Of a stretch of DNA of 64,000 nt, positions 8,158 through 16,048 are shown in pieces. Under the pieces are notes generated by a model. It had not been told where the DNA came from. It made no database searches and worked only from the letters and a program-made list of their open reading frames with translations. The stretch's first letter is position 1; the number at the start of each line of letters is the position of its first letter. The position numbers and the translations under genes were made by a program. The stretch comes from an uncultured Oscillibacter sp. Lineage in GTDB: Bacteria > Bacillota > Clostridia > Oscillospirales > Oscillospiraceae. The stretch spans positions 1-64,000 of the forward strand of contig URTS01000001.1 of assembly GCA_900550685.1 (NCBI GenBank). The letters are read 5' to 3'.

Positions 8158-9234
8158 TCACAGCTTCGCCAGCTTCCGGGCCGCCTCCGCGATCCGCTCC
8201 TCAGACGGGATCACATAGCTCTCCAGCGTGGGGCAGAACGGGATGGGCGTGTCAGGCGTCGCCACCCGCACCACCGGCGCGTCCAGCAGCGTGATGGCGT
8301 TCTCCGCCACCCAGGACGCCAGCTGCGCGCCCCAGCCGCCGGTATACGTATCCTCGTGGACGATCAGCAGCTTGCCGGTCTTCTCCAGGGACTTAGTCAC
8401 CGTGTCATAGTCAAAGGGGACCAGGGTCCGGGGGTCGATGATCTCGCAGCTGATGCCCTCTTTTTCCAGCTCCTCGGCTGCCTGCATGGCCTTGTACCAC
8501 ATCAGCATGTTGGCAACGATGGTGATATCCTTGCCCTCCCGTCGGATGGCCGCGTGGCCGAAGGGAATGGTGTAATCCTCCTCCGGTACCTCGCCGGTGG
8601 CGCTCAGCTGGCCCGCCTCCTTCCGCTTGCCGCCGTAGAGCAGCTTGTGCTCAAACACCAGCACCGGGTTCTCGTCCCGGATGGCCTGCTTCATCAGGCC
8701 CTTGGCGTCGTAGGGCGTGGAGGGGCAGATGACCTTCAGGCCCGGCACGTGGATGAAGTAGCTCTCCAGACTCTGGGCGTGCTGTGCACCGCGGTTGGTG
8801 GCGCCGCAGGGTGCCCGCATCACCATAGGCACGTGGACCTTGCCATCGGACATGTAGCACATTTTCGCCGCCTGGTTCACCAGCTGGTCCATCATGCAGA
8901 ACAGGAAGTCACCGTACTGCAGGTCCGCCACAGGCCGCATTCCCGCCATGGCGGAGCCCACGCACACGCCGGAGATGAGAATTTCGGAAATAGGCGTGTT
9001 GATGACCCGGTCGTCCCCGATGTTCTCCGTGCCCTTCAGCTCAAAGCCGCCGCCCTCCAGAGCTACCCGCACGTTGGCGCCGAACTCGTCTCCCAAGCCC
9101 TTGGTGACAGTGAACGCGCCGCCCATGCCGCCGGGGATATCCTCATCCTCTCCAATGCAGTAAACGGAGGGATCTCTGCGCATTTCCTCCCGAATCGCGC
9201 TCTTATATGCATCTGCAATCGACATAATTGCCAT
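8158..9234 (-). CDS. 2-oxoacid/acetoin dehydrogenase E1 beta subunit
   Basis: 358 residues, the beta half of a thiamine-diphosphate E1. It has the family pattern GEDEDIPGGMGGAF, RVINTPISE (the glutamate that activates TPP), and the C-terminal transketolase-type domain (IDPRTLVPFD, VHEDTYTGG). It starts five bases after the E1alpha stop with a GGAGGG ribosome site inside the end of E1alpha, so the two subunits are translationally linked. The KLLYGGKRKE and MRAPCGATNRG segments resemble AcoB and PdhB proteins of Firmicutes. Confidence 0.93.
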   Translation of the reverse strand: MAIMSIADAYKSAIREEMRRDPSVYCIGEDEDIPGGMGGAFTVTKGLGDEFGANVRVALEGGGFELKGTENIGDDRVINTPISEILISGVCVGSAMAGMRPVADLQYGDFLFCMMDQLVNQAAKMCYMSDGKVHVPMVMRAPCGATNRGAQHAQSLESYFIHVPGLKVICPSTPYDAKGLMKQAIRDENPVLVFEHKLLYGGKRKEAGQLSATGEVPEEDYTIPFGHAAIRREGKDITIVANMLMWYKAMQAAEELEKEGISCEIIDPRTLVPFDYDTVTKSLEKTGKLLIVHEDTYTGGWGAQLASWVAENAITLLDAPVVRVATPDTPIPFCPTLESYVIPSEERIAEAARKLAKL

Positions 9235-9238
9235 AATT

Positions 9239-10216
9239 TTAACCCTCCCAATATACGTTCTTCAGTGCAGACTCATAGCTAGGCAGCGGTGCGTTCTTTG
9301 CGTATTCCACCGCATCTTCAATTTCCTGCTCGATAGCCGCCTCTTCCTTTTCCAACTCTTCCTCACTGATGACCCCGTGCTCCAGAATCTCCTTCCGGAA
9401 GTTTTTCACCGGGTCACGGTCCTGGATCCACTCCTTCTCCTCGTCCTTGGGCCGGTAGCCGCAGGCGTCGTTCCGGGAGTGGCCGCCATGGCGGTAGGTC
9501 TTCACTTCGATGATGGTGGGGCCCTCTCCCGCACGGGCTCGGGCGATGGCACACTCCGCCGCCTCGTTCACCGCCAGCACATCATTGCCGTCCACCACTT
9601 CGCTGGGGATGCCGTATACCGCCGCACGGTCCGCCGCCACGTTCTTCTGGCAGCAGGTAAGCGAAATGGAGGTGTTGGCGGAGTACATATTGTTCTCGCA
9701 CACATACACCACCGGCAGCTTCCACAGCCCCGCCGCGTTCATCGTCTCGTGGTAGGAGCCCTCGTTGGACGCGCCGTCTCCGAAGAAGCACACCACCACG
9801 TTGTCCTTTTTCTGCATCTTGAACGCCAGGCCCACGCCCGCCGCGATGGGCAGGTTGCCGCCTACGATGGCGTTGGCCGGGATGGCTCCCACGCTGATAT
9901 CGCCCGTGTGCATAGCGCCGCCTTTGCCGCCGCAGCAGCCGTCCGCCTTGCCGAACATCTCGCACATCATGGCCTTCACGCTGATGCCCTTGGCAATGTC
10001 GTGTCCCGCCGGACGGTGGGTGGACGCCATCCAGTCATCCTTCCGCAGGTCGTACAGCATACCCACCGCGCTGGCCTCCTCGCCTGTGCTCTGGTGAATG
10101 GTGCCGGGCATAATGCCCTCTAAGAAGAGGTAATAGATGCTCTCTTCATACTTGCGGATCTGGTACATTTTTTTGTACATGCCAAGCGCCTTTTCTTTGG
10201 AAGGAAAATTGCTCAT
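9239..10216 (-). CDS. 2-oxoacid/acetoin dehydrogenase E1 alpha subunit
   Basis: 325 residues, alpha half of the TPP-dependent E1 that decarboxylates or cleaves the substrate and passes an acyl group to E2-lipoate. The TPP/Mg motif runs from GDG at 146 to the NN at about 176. HRPAGHDIAKG and the phosphorylation-loop-like RHGGHSRND are also present. First gene of the operon; SD AAGGAG with 8-base spacing. Promoter and operator-like box lie immediately upstream. Length and HQSTGEEA motif fit acetoin dehydrogenase (AcoA) well, but a pyruvate or other 2-oxoacid role is not excluded. Confidence 0.93.
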   Translation of the reverse strand: MSNFPSKEKALGMYKKMYQIRKYEESIYYLFLEGIMPGTIHQSTGEEASAVGMLYDLRKDDWMASTHRPAGHDIAKGISVKAMMCEMFGKADGCCGGKGGAMHTGDISVGAIPANAIVGGNLPIAAGVGLAFKMQKKDNVVVCFFGDGASNEGSYHETMNAAGLWKLPVVYVCENNMYSANTSISLTCCQKNVAADRAAVYGIPSEVVDGNDVLAVNEAAECAIARARAGEGPTIIEVKTYRHGGHSRNDACGYRPKDEEKEWIQDRDPVKNFRKEILEHGVISEEELEKEEAAIEQEIEDAVEYAKNAPLPSYESALKNVYWEG

Positions 10217-10283
10217 AACTGTTTTACTCCTTCTATCAATTCAAAGTTTTTGAGGGATTTATACGCCCTTTTTGTCAATTAGA

Positions 10284-10301
10284 TTAGTAATATATTCCTA
10301 A
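10284..10301. promoter_or_regulatory. operator-like palindrome at the dehydrogenase promoter
   Basis: TTAGTAATATATTCCTAA is palindromic except for one base pair of arms and lies right after the -10 box, where a repressor would block initiation. Its minus-strand core ATTACTAAT recurs at the TRAP operon promoter (20499-20507). The LacI-type regulator encoded alongside is the natural candidate, by inference. Confidence 0.5.
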
Positions 10302-10310
10302 TATTTTATT

Positions 10311-10338
10311 ATTATAATTCATAACGCAATTTTGTCAA
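10311..10338 (-). promoter_or_regulatory. promoter of the dehydrogenase operon
   Basis: On the minus strand TTGACA (10338-10333) and TATAAT (10316-10311) are 16 bases apart, both consensus hexamers; transcription would start near 10304. Confidence 0.8.
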
Positions 10339-10398
10339 CAGAAATTATGCCTTTTTTGAACTTTTTACAAAAAAATTATATTTTCTGTCGTTCTTCCC

Positions 10399-10427
10399 TT
10401 TACATCTATTCGTAATTTTTTTATAAT
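10399..10427 (+). promoter_or_regulatory. promoter of the lacI-type gene
   Basis: TTTACA (10399-10404), 17-base spacer, TATAAT (10422-10427). The transcript start region carries AATTTACTACAG, a weak match to the ATTACTAAT box, which hints at autoregulation. Confidence 0.75.
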
Positions 10428-10460
10428 GAATTTACTACAGAATAAACAGAGGTGAACAAC

Positions 10461-11537
10461 TTGTCTCCTAAGAAAGTAACTATGACAGATATTGCCAAGG
10501 CCGCAGGTGTTTCTCAATCCACCGTCTCCAACATTTTGGGGCGAAATAAGACCTCTTCTTTCCCACAGGCAACCGTGGACAAGGTCTTCGCCACAGCGGA
10601 GGAATTGGGGTATACACCCCAGCAGCGGCAGTCCAAGGCAAACATACTGGCATCCAAGCGTATTCTGGTTCTGGCAACTCGCCTGACCAACCCATATTAT
10701 CCATGCATTCTCCAAAGTATTGAGCATGAAGCTAACAAGAACGGGCTCCACGTTGTCTGCGGAGACACTTATCATCTTCCAAAGCTGGAACAGGATTATC
10801 TGGATATGGCTCTGGAGATGAATTTTCTGGCAGTAATCTATCTGTTCCCCCCGGACAATCCGCAGGCGCTGGAACGTGCACTGGAACGAATTCCCATTAT
10901 CACCATCTGTGACAACGTGCCCGACTCCAAGGCAGATCAGGTGGAACTGAACAATTTCCGCTCCGGCTGTATCGCCGCAGAGCATCTTATCTCCCTGGGG
11001 CACCGCAACATTGTCATGCTAACAACGCCGATGGACAGAAACATCGCCCGTCTCTCCCGCGTCAAGGGCGCGGAGAATCTGATTCATGCCAGTGAAAACT
11101 GTACACTGCATATCATCTCGGACTTCATCGATACCCCCGAAGGAGAAATGGCTATTGAAAACAACTTCGACTATTCCGTTGGCTACCATTTAGCGCAGGA
11201 CCCGCATATTGTCAAATGCGGTGCCACTGCCATTATCGCCACCAACGACATGGTAGCCATTGGTGCCATGGATGCTTTGTCAGAGAAAGGCTTTCGCATT
11301 CCGGAGGACTACTCCATCATCGGCTTTGACAATTTGTTCTACACAGGTCTGGAGCGTATATCCCTGACTACCGTAGACCCTCACGCGGATATGCTAGCCC
11401 AGTCAGCCATGGATGTGCTGCTGCATCGTCTGAACATCCGAACACCCAATTCCTTGGTGTCCAACATGCGCTTCAAGGCAGAGTGCCAGCCCCGGCTCAT
11501 TGTCCGAAATTCTACCGCTGCCCCGAAAAATAAATAA
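10461..11537 (+). CDS. LacI-family transcriptional regulator
   Basis: N-terminal HTH (TMTDIAKAAGVSQSTVSNIL) followed by a periplasmic-binding-protein-like effector domain (NPYYPCILQSIE, SLGHRNIVMLTT, IIATNDMVAIGAM, IIGFDN). AGAGGTG at 10448-10454 is spaced six bases from TTG at 10461, so TTG is the likely start; the GTG at 10452 overlaps that site. The gene diverges from the dehydrogenase operon and converges, across the inserted element, on the TRAP operon, whose promoter carries the same box. It probably controls both in response to a sugar-like or acid effector. Confidence 0.9.
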   Translation: MSPKKVTMTDIAKAAGVSQSTVSNILGRNKTSSFPQATVDKVFATAEELGYTPQQRQSKANILASKRILVLATRLTNPYYPCILQSIEHEANKNGLHVVCGDTYHLPKLEQDYLDMALEMNFLAVIYLFPPDNPQALERALERIPIITICDNVPDSKADQVELNNFRSGCIAAEHLISLGHRNIVMLTTPMDRNIARLSRVKGAENLIHASENCTLHIISDFIDTPEGEMAIENNFDYSVGYHLAQDPHIVKCGATAIIATNDMVAIGAMDALSEKGFRIPEDYSIIGFDNLFYTGLERISLTTVDPHADMLAQSAMDVLLHRLNIRTPNSLVSNMRFKAECQPRLIVRNSTAAPKNK

Positions 11538-11561
11538 ACGGCTGCCCGAATCTCGATATTA

Positions 11562-11605
11562 TAAAAAGAGGCCGACGCATATGCGCAACACTGTTAAGAT
11601 AAGAA
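11562..11605 (+). repeat. left terminal inverted repeat, 44 bp
   Basis: Exact reverse complement of 15439-15482. Contains the palindrome GCATATGC. Confidence 0.9.
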
Positions 11606-11650
11606 CTGTAAAGGGAGAAAACTGCGGTTTTCTCCCTTTACAGTTCTTAT
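11599..11650. terminator. 24-bp perfect hairpin just inside the left end
   Basis: Arms 11599-11622 and 11627-11650 are perfectly complementary with loop TGCG; arms begin ATAAGAACTGTAAAGG. It overlaps the last seven bases of the terminal repeat. It would stop or fold transcripts entering from lacI, which insulates the transposase, or serve in transposition. Confidence 0.65.
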
Positions 11651-11723
11651 TTAACTTTAGTTGTATTGAGTTTGCCTTTTATAACTTTATATAAATAAAA
11701 TTGTAAACTTTTCATAAAGTGCG

Positions 11724-11752
11724 TTGACTTGCCAAAACATTCATGCTATTTT
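11724..11752 (+). promoter_or_regulatory. promoter of the element
   Basis: TTGACT (11724-11729), 17-base spacer, TATTTT (11747-11752). Confidence 0.6.
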
Positions 11753-11757
11753 GAAAG

Positions 11758-11900
11758 TGAAAGGAGGAAAGTCAACCGCTTTTTCGGGTCGATGTTAAAG
11801 CCATCGGGATAATGAATTATGTTTTAGGATGTTTAAACGAACGAAGTTAGCGCCGATATTTTCGGAGCAGTTGACTTGCGTTCTTTTTTTACACAAATTT
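11758..11900 (+). promoter_or_regulatory. structured leader with possible attenuator
   Basis: Downstream of the promoter an AAAGGAGG site has no well-placed start codon. AAGTCAACCGC (11769-11779) can pair with GCAGTTGACTT (11877-11887), one mismatch, followed by a seven-T run (11894-11900). A short CCGATATTTTCGG hairpin lies between. This looks like a regulatory leader that could limit transposase transcription. Confidence 0.4.
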
Positions 11901-11921
11901 TGACATATAGGAGGATTATCC

Positions 11922-12275
11922 ATGAATCTCATTTGTTTACTTTACACAATTTCTGCTTTTTGTAATGGCGTGAATTTAGCTACTTATTCTGGCAATCTCA
12001 GCTACGATGTCGCCGAAGCTGATACTTTCCCGTTCCCCGCAATGCTGGAAGCTTTGTATTCCATGTCGCGGGTTCCCTACGATTTTGATAAAACTTTAGC
12101 CAACGACGAAGTGACTTTATACATCAATGTCGAGGCGACTTGTGACGGCGTTTGCGAAGAGGTGGAGGTCTGCGACACAGCCACATCGACCATCGATGCA
12201 GTGGTAGCCCTTTATTCCGCACTTAATTTAGCAGCGGAGAAGCTGCTGCCGGGCGCGGGCGGGAGGCTTGCATGA
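11922..12275 (+). CDS. 117-aa protein coupled to the transposase
   Basis: AGGAGG-type site precedes the ATG at 11922. The product begins MNLICLLYTISAFCNGVNLA and ends GRLA; its stop overlaps the transposase ATG (ATGA at 12272-12275), so the two are translationally coupled. It has five cysteines (several in the EATCDGVCEEVEVC region) but no recognised domain. Likely an accessory or regulatory factor of transposition, by position only. Confidence 0.7.
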   Translation: MNLICLLYTISAFCNGVNLATYSGNLSYDVAEADTFPFPAMLEALYSMSRVPYDFDKTLANDEVTLYINVEATCDGVCEEVEVCDTATSTIDAVVALYSALNLAAEKLLPGAGGRLA

Positions 12276-13585
12276 CCGCACCCGACCTCATCAAGCGTCA
12301 GCTTCGCGCTGCCATCTCCGACATAGCCGCCGCCCGCGGCGGCTATGTCGGAGACTTACGCACCTACACTCGTAACCGCAAGCTAACAACTTTTGATCTC
12401 ATTTCACTGCTCATTGGTTTTAGCGGCGGTTCGCTGAACAAGGAACTGCGTTTGTTCAACGCCGATGTGACACCGAGCGCGTTATCGCAACGGCGCAAGG
12501 GCATTTCTCCACGCGCCTTTTATGAAGTGTGGCAGAGTTTTAATCGTCGCTGCGACAGCTTGACGCGGCAGCGGTTTCATGGCAAGTACCACCTGTGGGC
12601 GGTAGACGGAACGGAACTGCCGATTTTCCGTAATCCGAACTCCAGCAGTTTTATCATAACGCCCACTAACCCGCGTGGATACAATGCTCTGCACGCGAAT
12701 GTTATTCACGACATCAACAATTCCGTTTTCGTGGATTGCGCTATGGGGCGGGACGAACAGGGGCAGCTACTGGCTCTGATTTATCGGCGCAAATTTACAG
12801 AGCCGACCATTTTGGTCATGGACAGGGGCTACGAAAGTTATAACACCATAGCCCACTGTTGCAACATTCCAAACCTTTTCTTTGTCCTGCGCGTAAAACA
12901 GGGCAAGGCGGCTTTGCGCGATATTCAGCGCCTGCCGCTGGAAACGCTGGACGAGCCGTTTTCCGTCACGGTCACGACCTCTCAGCGGAACATCGACAAA
13001 GAAAGCGGCTGGGTGTATTTGAACACAGGCAGCCGAAAAGGGAAAACGCTATCGGAAAAAACGCGGGTAACGCGCTTTGACTTCCCCGCGCCGCACACGA
13101 TTAACTGCCGTGTTGTGAGGTTTGAAATCGGCAGCAGCGGCCACTACGAAACACTGTTGACAAATCTTCCGTGTGATGAATTTCCTGTTGAGGAAATGGA
13201 GAAAATTTACAGTCTGCGCTGGCGCATTGAACAGGGCTTTGACGCTCTGAAGAACAAAACGGGGCTGAAATTTCTGCACGGGCGTTCCGACGATTGTGCG
13301 CTTCAGGAGTTATACGCGAAACTGACATTTTTCAACTTTACCTCTTTGATTTGCCGTGCCGTGGCAATCGGGAAAAGCAGCGAAACGCAGAATGAGGTAA
13401 AAATCTCTTTCAAGGATGCAACTGATTTGTGCCGTGATTTCTACCGCACGCCCAACGCAAGCGGTGAAAAACTCTTGCAGGATATTTCCAAGTACACCTA
13501 CTCCAACAAAAAGGGACGAAAAGCAGAGCGCGGAACAATCAAACCAAAGACCTTTGTTGCGTTCACCTATCGAACATCGGCGTAG
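12272..13585 (+). CDS. IS4-family DDE transposase
   Basis: 437 residues with the DDE catalytic set: Asp112 in AVDGTEL, Asp184 in LVMDRGYESY, and Glu320 in the IS4 signature YSLRWRIEQGFDALK (Tyr313, Arg316, Glu320, Lys327). A long beta insertion lies between the second Asp and the Glu, as usual for IS4. The frame is intact. It shares four bases with the preceding 117-aa gene. A terminator follows at 13603-13650. Confidence 0.9.
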   Translation: MTAPDLIKRQLRAAISDIAAARGGYVGDLRTYTRNRKLTTFDLISLLIGFSGGSLNKELRLFNADVTPSALSQRRKGISPRAFYEVWQSFNRRCDSLTRQRFHGKYHLWAVDGTELPIFRNPNSSSFIITPTNPRGYNALHANVIHDINNSVFVDCAMGRDEQGQLLALIYRRKFTEPTILVMDRGYESYNTIAHCCNIPNLFFVLRVKQGKAALRDIQRLPLETLDEPFSVTVTTSQRNIDKESGWVYLNTGSRKGKTLSEKTRVTRFDFPAPHTINCRVVRFEIGSSGHYETLLTNLPCDEFPVEEMEKIYSLRWRIEQGFDALKNKTGLKFLHGRSDDCALQELYAKLTFFNFTSLICRAVAIGKSSETQNEVKISFKDATDLCRDFYRTPNASGEKLLQDISKYTYSNKKGRKAERGTIKPKTFVAFTYRTSA

Positions 13586-13602
13586 CATCATAGACAGAAA
13601 AA

Positions 13603-13650
13603 GGCACGGGGCTGGTATTTTGAAACGCCTGCCCTGTGCCATATTTTTTT
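13603..13650 (+). terminator. terminator after the transposase
   Basis: GGCACGGGGC (13603-13612) pairs with GCCCTGTGCC (13631-13640), followed by seven Ts. Confidence 0.85.
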
Positions 13651-14240
13651 GCAAAAGCCCGTTTTGCGGGCTGAAAAGCGGCATTTTCAGAAAAATAAAT
13701 GTGCCGCCTACTTAACAGCACCGCAAAACCGCAGAAACAGTAATGTATCTTTGCTTTAGGCTGGTATGTCATTCTCATTTTTCAACAAGTCATGATACTG
13801 TCAAAAAAATCGACGCATATTTTGAAAAGCTGCAACAGCGGAAAGTCTAAACACAAATCTCAACAAGATTATTTACTGTATCAAAAATTCAGGGAACGCA
13901 AAAAAGTGTCCCCGTGCCTTTTTTGAAAAATGCAGACAGTCTCGCCCGTTAAGGCAAAACAGCCGCTTTCTCCCGTGTGTGAGAAAGCGGCTGTTCAACG
14001 ATATCCTGTCGAAAAAGGTATTGCAATTCTTAAAATGTTAGGGTAAAATTAGGAGCGGAAACATAAATAGCGGCAGAGCATAGCGGGCGGCAACCCGCTA
14101 TGCTCCGATGATGAGTGATAGCAGCACTCAACACCACGGTTTTACCGCACCGTAAGTCTCATTATACAGGCGCAGTATTTCTTTTGCAAGAAAAATTCGC
14201 CGGAATGAGGCGGTGTTTCGCTTTGATTGATAAACAGTCA

Positions 14241-14276
14241 GGCGGTGTTGAGGCATACGCTCAACACCGCCTTTTT
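14241..14276 (+). terminator. rho-independent terminator
   Basis: GGCGGTGTTGAG (14241-14252) pairs perfectly with CTCAACACCGCC (14260-14271), then TTTTT. Confidence 0.85.
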
Positions 14277-14279
14277 ATG

Positions 14280-14339
14280 TTTCCGACAGCGCCCACGGAC
14301 GGGGAATGTTCCCCGTCCCTGTGGGCGGCTGGTCGGAAA
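14280..14339. repeat. long compound inverted repeat
   Basis: TTTCCGAC pairs with GTCGGAAA at the outside, GCCCAC with GTGGGC in the middle and GGACGGGGAA with TTCCCCGTCC at the core (loop TG), with small internal bulges. It lies 117 bases before the LysM start. Confidence 0.6.
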
Positions 14340-14455
14340 TATGTGGGCTGACTTTGATATGATTTTGTGTTGTGCCGCAGGGAGAAAAGCCCAAAGGGAA
14401 GGAGCAAAGAGAGGGTGAAACGGCACAACGACAAAATATGAAAGGAAGTTCAAAC

Positions 14456-15352
14456 ATGAAAAAGTTTTTGAGCCTTTCCCTCGCGCTTATCCTTTGCGTG
14501 GCATTGTCTGTCCCCGCGTTTGCAGCCAACTACACCAGCTATACATGGTCCGATGAGTATACGACCATGAAGTTCGACGCCGCCGCCGTTGCTACGGAAA
14601 CCATCAAGGCTTGGGACTACGACAGCGAAGAATATACGAACCAGAATGTTACCATGATTACCGTGAAGCCCGGCTCTTCCGTAACGGTCACGGGCGACTC
14701 CATGTTTACGCTTTCCGAGCTGACCGAGGACGGCTATGGCGAGGATTACATGGGGGCGGAAATCAAGACGGGTGCTGTTGATGATATTTTCACCAATTTC
14801 CCCGCAGGTGCTCTTTTCGTGGTTGAGTATGGCAAGACCTATATCAAGCTGGGCGGTGTGGACGAGCAGCCTACTGCGCCCGCGCAGCCTACCGCTCCCG
14901 CGCAGCCTACCGCTCCCGCACAGCCTACCGCTCCCGCACAGCCTACCGCTCCCGCACAGCCTGCTGCTCCCACGCAGCCCGCAGCGCCCGCTGCCGCTGG
15001 CTCTTACACCGTGAAGAAAGGCGACACTTACGGCACGATCGCGCTGAACAATTATGGCACTTATGGCGTGTGGAGCGAACTTTACAAAGCCAACAAGGGT
15101 GCAAAGCTGACGGAGGGCGCAACGCTTGTTCTGCCCGAAAAGCTGGGTAAGGTTGCCCGCATCAATGCTCCTGTCGCAGCCAGCGGCGAAACCCTCTATA
15201 CGGTCAAGGCTGGCGATACGCTGGGCACTATTGCCAAGGCGACCTATGGCGATGTGATGAAGTACAAGACCATTTTCGAGCGCAACGCCGACCGTCTTGT
15301 GAACGCCAACACCATTTACGAGGGACAGGTCATTGTCCTGCCCGCGAAGTAA
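14456..15352 (+). CDS. secreted protein with two LysM domains
   Basis: 298 residues from the ATG at 14456 (SD GAAAGGAAG). Signal peptide [20 protein letters not shown] ends near AFA at about 24. An unidentified acidic domain follows (30-140), then a linker of five PTAPAQ units plus PAAPTQ-like units, and two LysM peptidoglycan-binding domains ([18 protein letters not shown], and [18 protein letters not shown] to the C-terminus). It probably binds the cell wall outside the membrane. As cargo of a transposable element it is unusual. A strong terminator follows. Confidence 0.88.
   Translation: MKKFLSLSLALILCVALSVPAFAANYTSYTWSDEYTTMKFDAAAVATETIKAWDYDSEEYTNQNVTMITVKPGSSVTVTGDSMFTLSELTEDGYGEDYMGAEIKTGAVDDIFTNFPAGALFVVEYGKTYIKLGGVDEQPTAPAQPTAPAQPTAPAQPTAPAQPTAPAQPAAPTQPAAPAAAGSYTVKKGDTYGTIALNNYGTYGVWSELYKANKGAKLTEGATLVLPEKLGKVARINAPVAASGETLYTVKAGDTLGTIAKATYGDVMKYKTIFERNADRLVNANTIYEGQVIVLPAK
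14870..14975 (+). repeat. tandem 18-bp repeats encoding PTAPAQ
   Basis: Near-identical units of CCTACCGCTCCCGCACAG encode five PTAPAQ repeats in the LysM protein linker; copy number may vary by slippage. Confidence 0.8.
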
Positions 15353-15380
15353 GCAAAACAGGAAACAGTAGAAATAAGTA

Positions 15381-15427
15381 AAGCTCCCCCGTCCACTTCC
15401 TCTGAAATGGACGGGGGAGCTTTTTTT
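15381..15427 (+). terminator. terminator after the LysM gene
   Basis: AAGCTCCCCCGTCCA (15381-15395) pairs perfectly with TGGACGGGGGAGCTT (15408-15422), with a T-run to 15427. Confidence 0.9.
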
Positions 15428-15438
15428 GCTAACGGATT

Positions 15439-15482
15439 TTCTTATCTTAACAGTGTTGCGCATATGCGTCGGCCTCTTTTTA
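15439..15482 (-). repeat. right terminal inverted repeat, 44 bp
   Basis: Exact reverse complement of 11562-11605; ends six bases before the dctQ stop codon. Confidence 0.9.
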
Positions 15483-15487
15483 CACGG

Positions 15488-16006
15488 TCACTCTTCTATC
15501 TCTGCCATATGATCCGGAGTGCCGACGCCGGGCTCTCGGATATCACGAATCAGATTGCGGACAGCAATGGCTGCGATGAGTGCGCAGCAAACTCCGTAAG
15601 AAGCAGGCAAAACCCATGCAGGCGTATTGCTGGTACCGCTGGTCGTTCCCCGTGCGACGTGCATTGCGCAAATCACGTATACATAATACGCAGATACCGC
15701 AAAAAACACCAGACTAATCACGTCGGAAATTACCGCAAGGACCTTATGTGCCATGAGCTTGTGATGTTTTTTCAGGGAATCCTCCACCAACTCAAGATGC
15801 ATGATGCCGCCCTCTTCAAAACAGAATGCGGCGCCAATGAAGTAACCCCACACGAAGATTGTCCGCAAAAGCTCGTCAGACCAGGGGATTGAGATTTTGA
15901 GAACAAACCGGGTAAAAACGCCAGCAGTGGCGACCAGAATGCCGACCAATCCTACAATGCCCAGGAAAAACGTGCATTTCTGGTTGATTTTATTCCAAAT
16001 ATTCAA
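15488..16006 (-). CDS. dctQ: TRAP transporter small membrane subunit (DctQ)
   Basis: About 172 residues, four predicted transmembrane helices (TFFLGIVGLVGILVATAGVF; ELLRTIFVWGYFIGAAFCF; ISDVISLVFFAVSAYYVYV; a last one near YGVCCALIAAIAV). The motif SDELLRTIFVW matches DctQ. CAGGTG six bases before TTG at 16006 suggests a TTG start; an ATG at 16021 is poorly spaced from its AAGGA. Last gene of the TRAP operon, 27-42 bases after dctP. The inserted element begins six bases after its stop. Confidence 0.85.
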   Translation of the reverse strand: MNIWNKINQKCTFFLGIVGLVGILVATAGVFTRFVLKISIPWSDELLRTIFVWGYFIGAAFCFEEGGIMHLELVEDSLKKHHKLMAHKVLAVISDVISLVFFAVSAYYVYVICAMHVARGTTSGTSNTPAWVLPASYGVCCALIAAIAVRNLIRDIREPGVGTPDHMAEIEE

Positions 16007-16048
16007 GCTATTCACCTGCATTTCCTTGAATCATGCCCAGAAGTAAAA

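Larger units (their letters stand above)
13651..14455 (+). other. 0.8-kb non-coding stretch with four strong hairpins
   Basis: No convincing gene. Perfect stems: 15 bp at 13958-13972/13981-13995; 12 bp at 14076-14087/14094-14105; 12 bp plus T-run at 14241-14276; and a long compound stem at 14280-14339. The 14030-14276 part ends in a terminator and could be a non-coding RNA or a riboswitch-like leader of the LysM gene; I could not match it to a known class. Confidence 0.5.
11562..15482 (+). mobile_element. 3.9-kb transposable element with 44-bp terminal inverted repeats
   Basis: Identical 44-bp sequences in opposite orientation bound the segment (11562-11605 and 15439-15482), starting TAAAAAGAGGCCGACGCATA. 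Inside, all on the plus strand, are a promoter and structured leader, a 117-aa gene, an IS4-type transposase, several hairpins and a secreted LysM protein. The insertion lies between the 3' ends of lacI and dctQ and breaks neither gene. I see no direct target duplication. It could be an IS with a passenger gene or a transposon. Confidence 0.8.

Noticed and set aside
14030..14276. c-di-AMP riboswitch before the LysM gene
   Set aside because: Although such riboswitches often precede wall genes, the conserved blocks are not visible and a terminator and another stem separate it from the start codon.
14870..14975. CRISPR array
   Set aside because: The repeated 18-mers are contiguous, in frame and encode PTAPAQ in a protein linker; no spacers. 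No other array is present in the window.
11551..15495. Target-site duplication flanking the 44-bp repeats
   Set aside because: No direct repeat of three bases or more matches at any plausible boundary.
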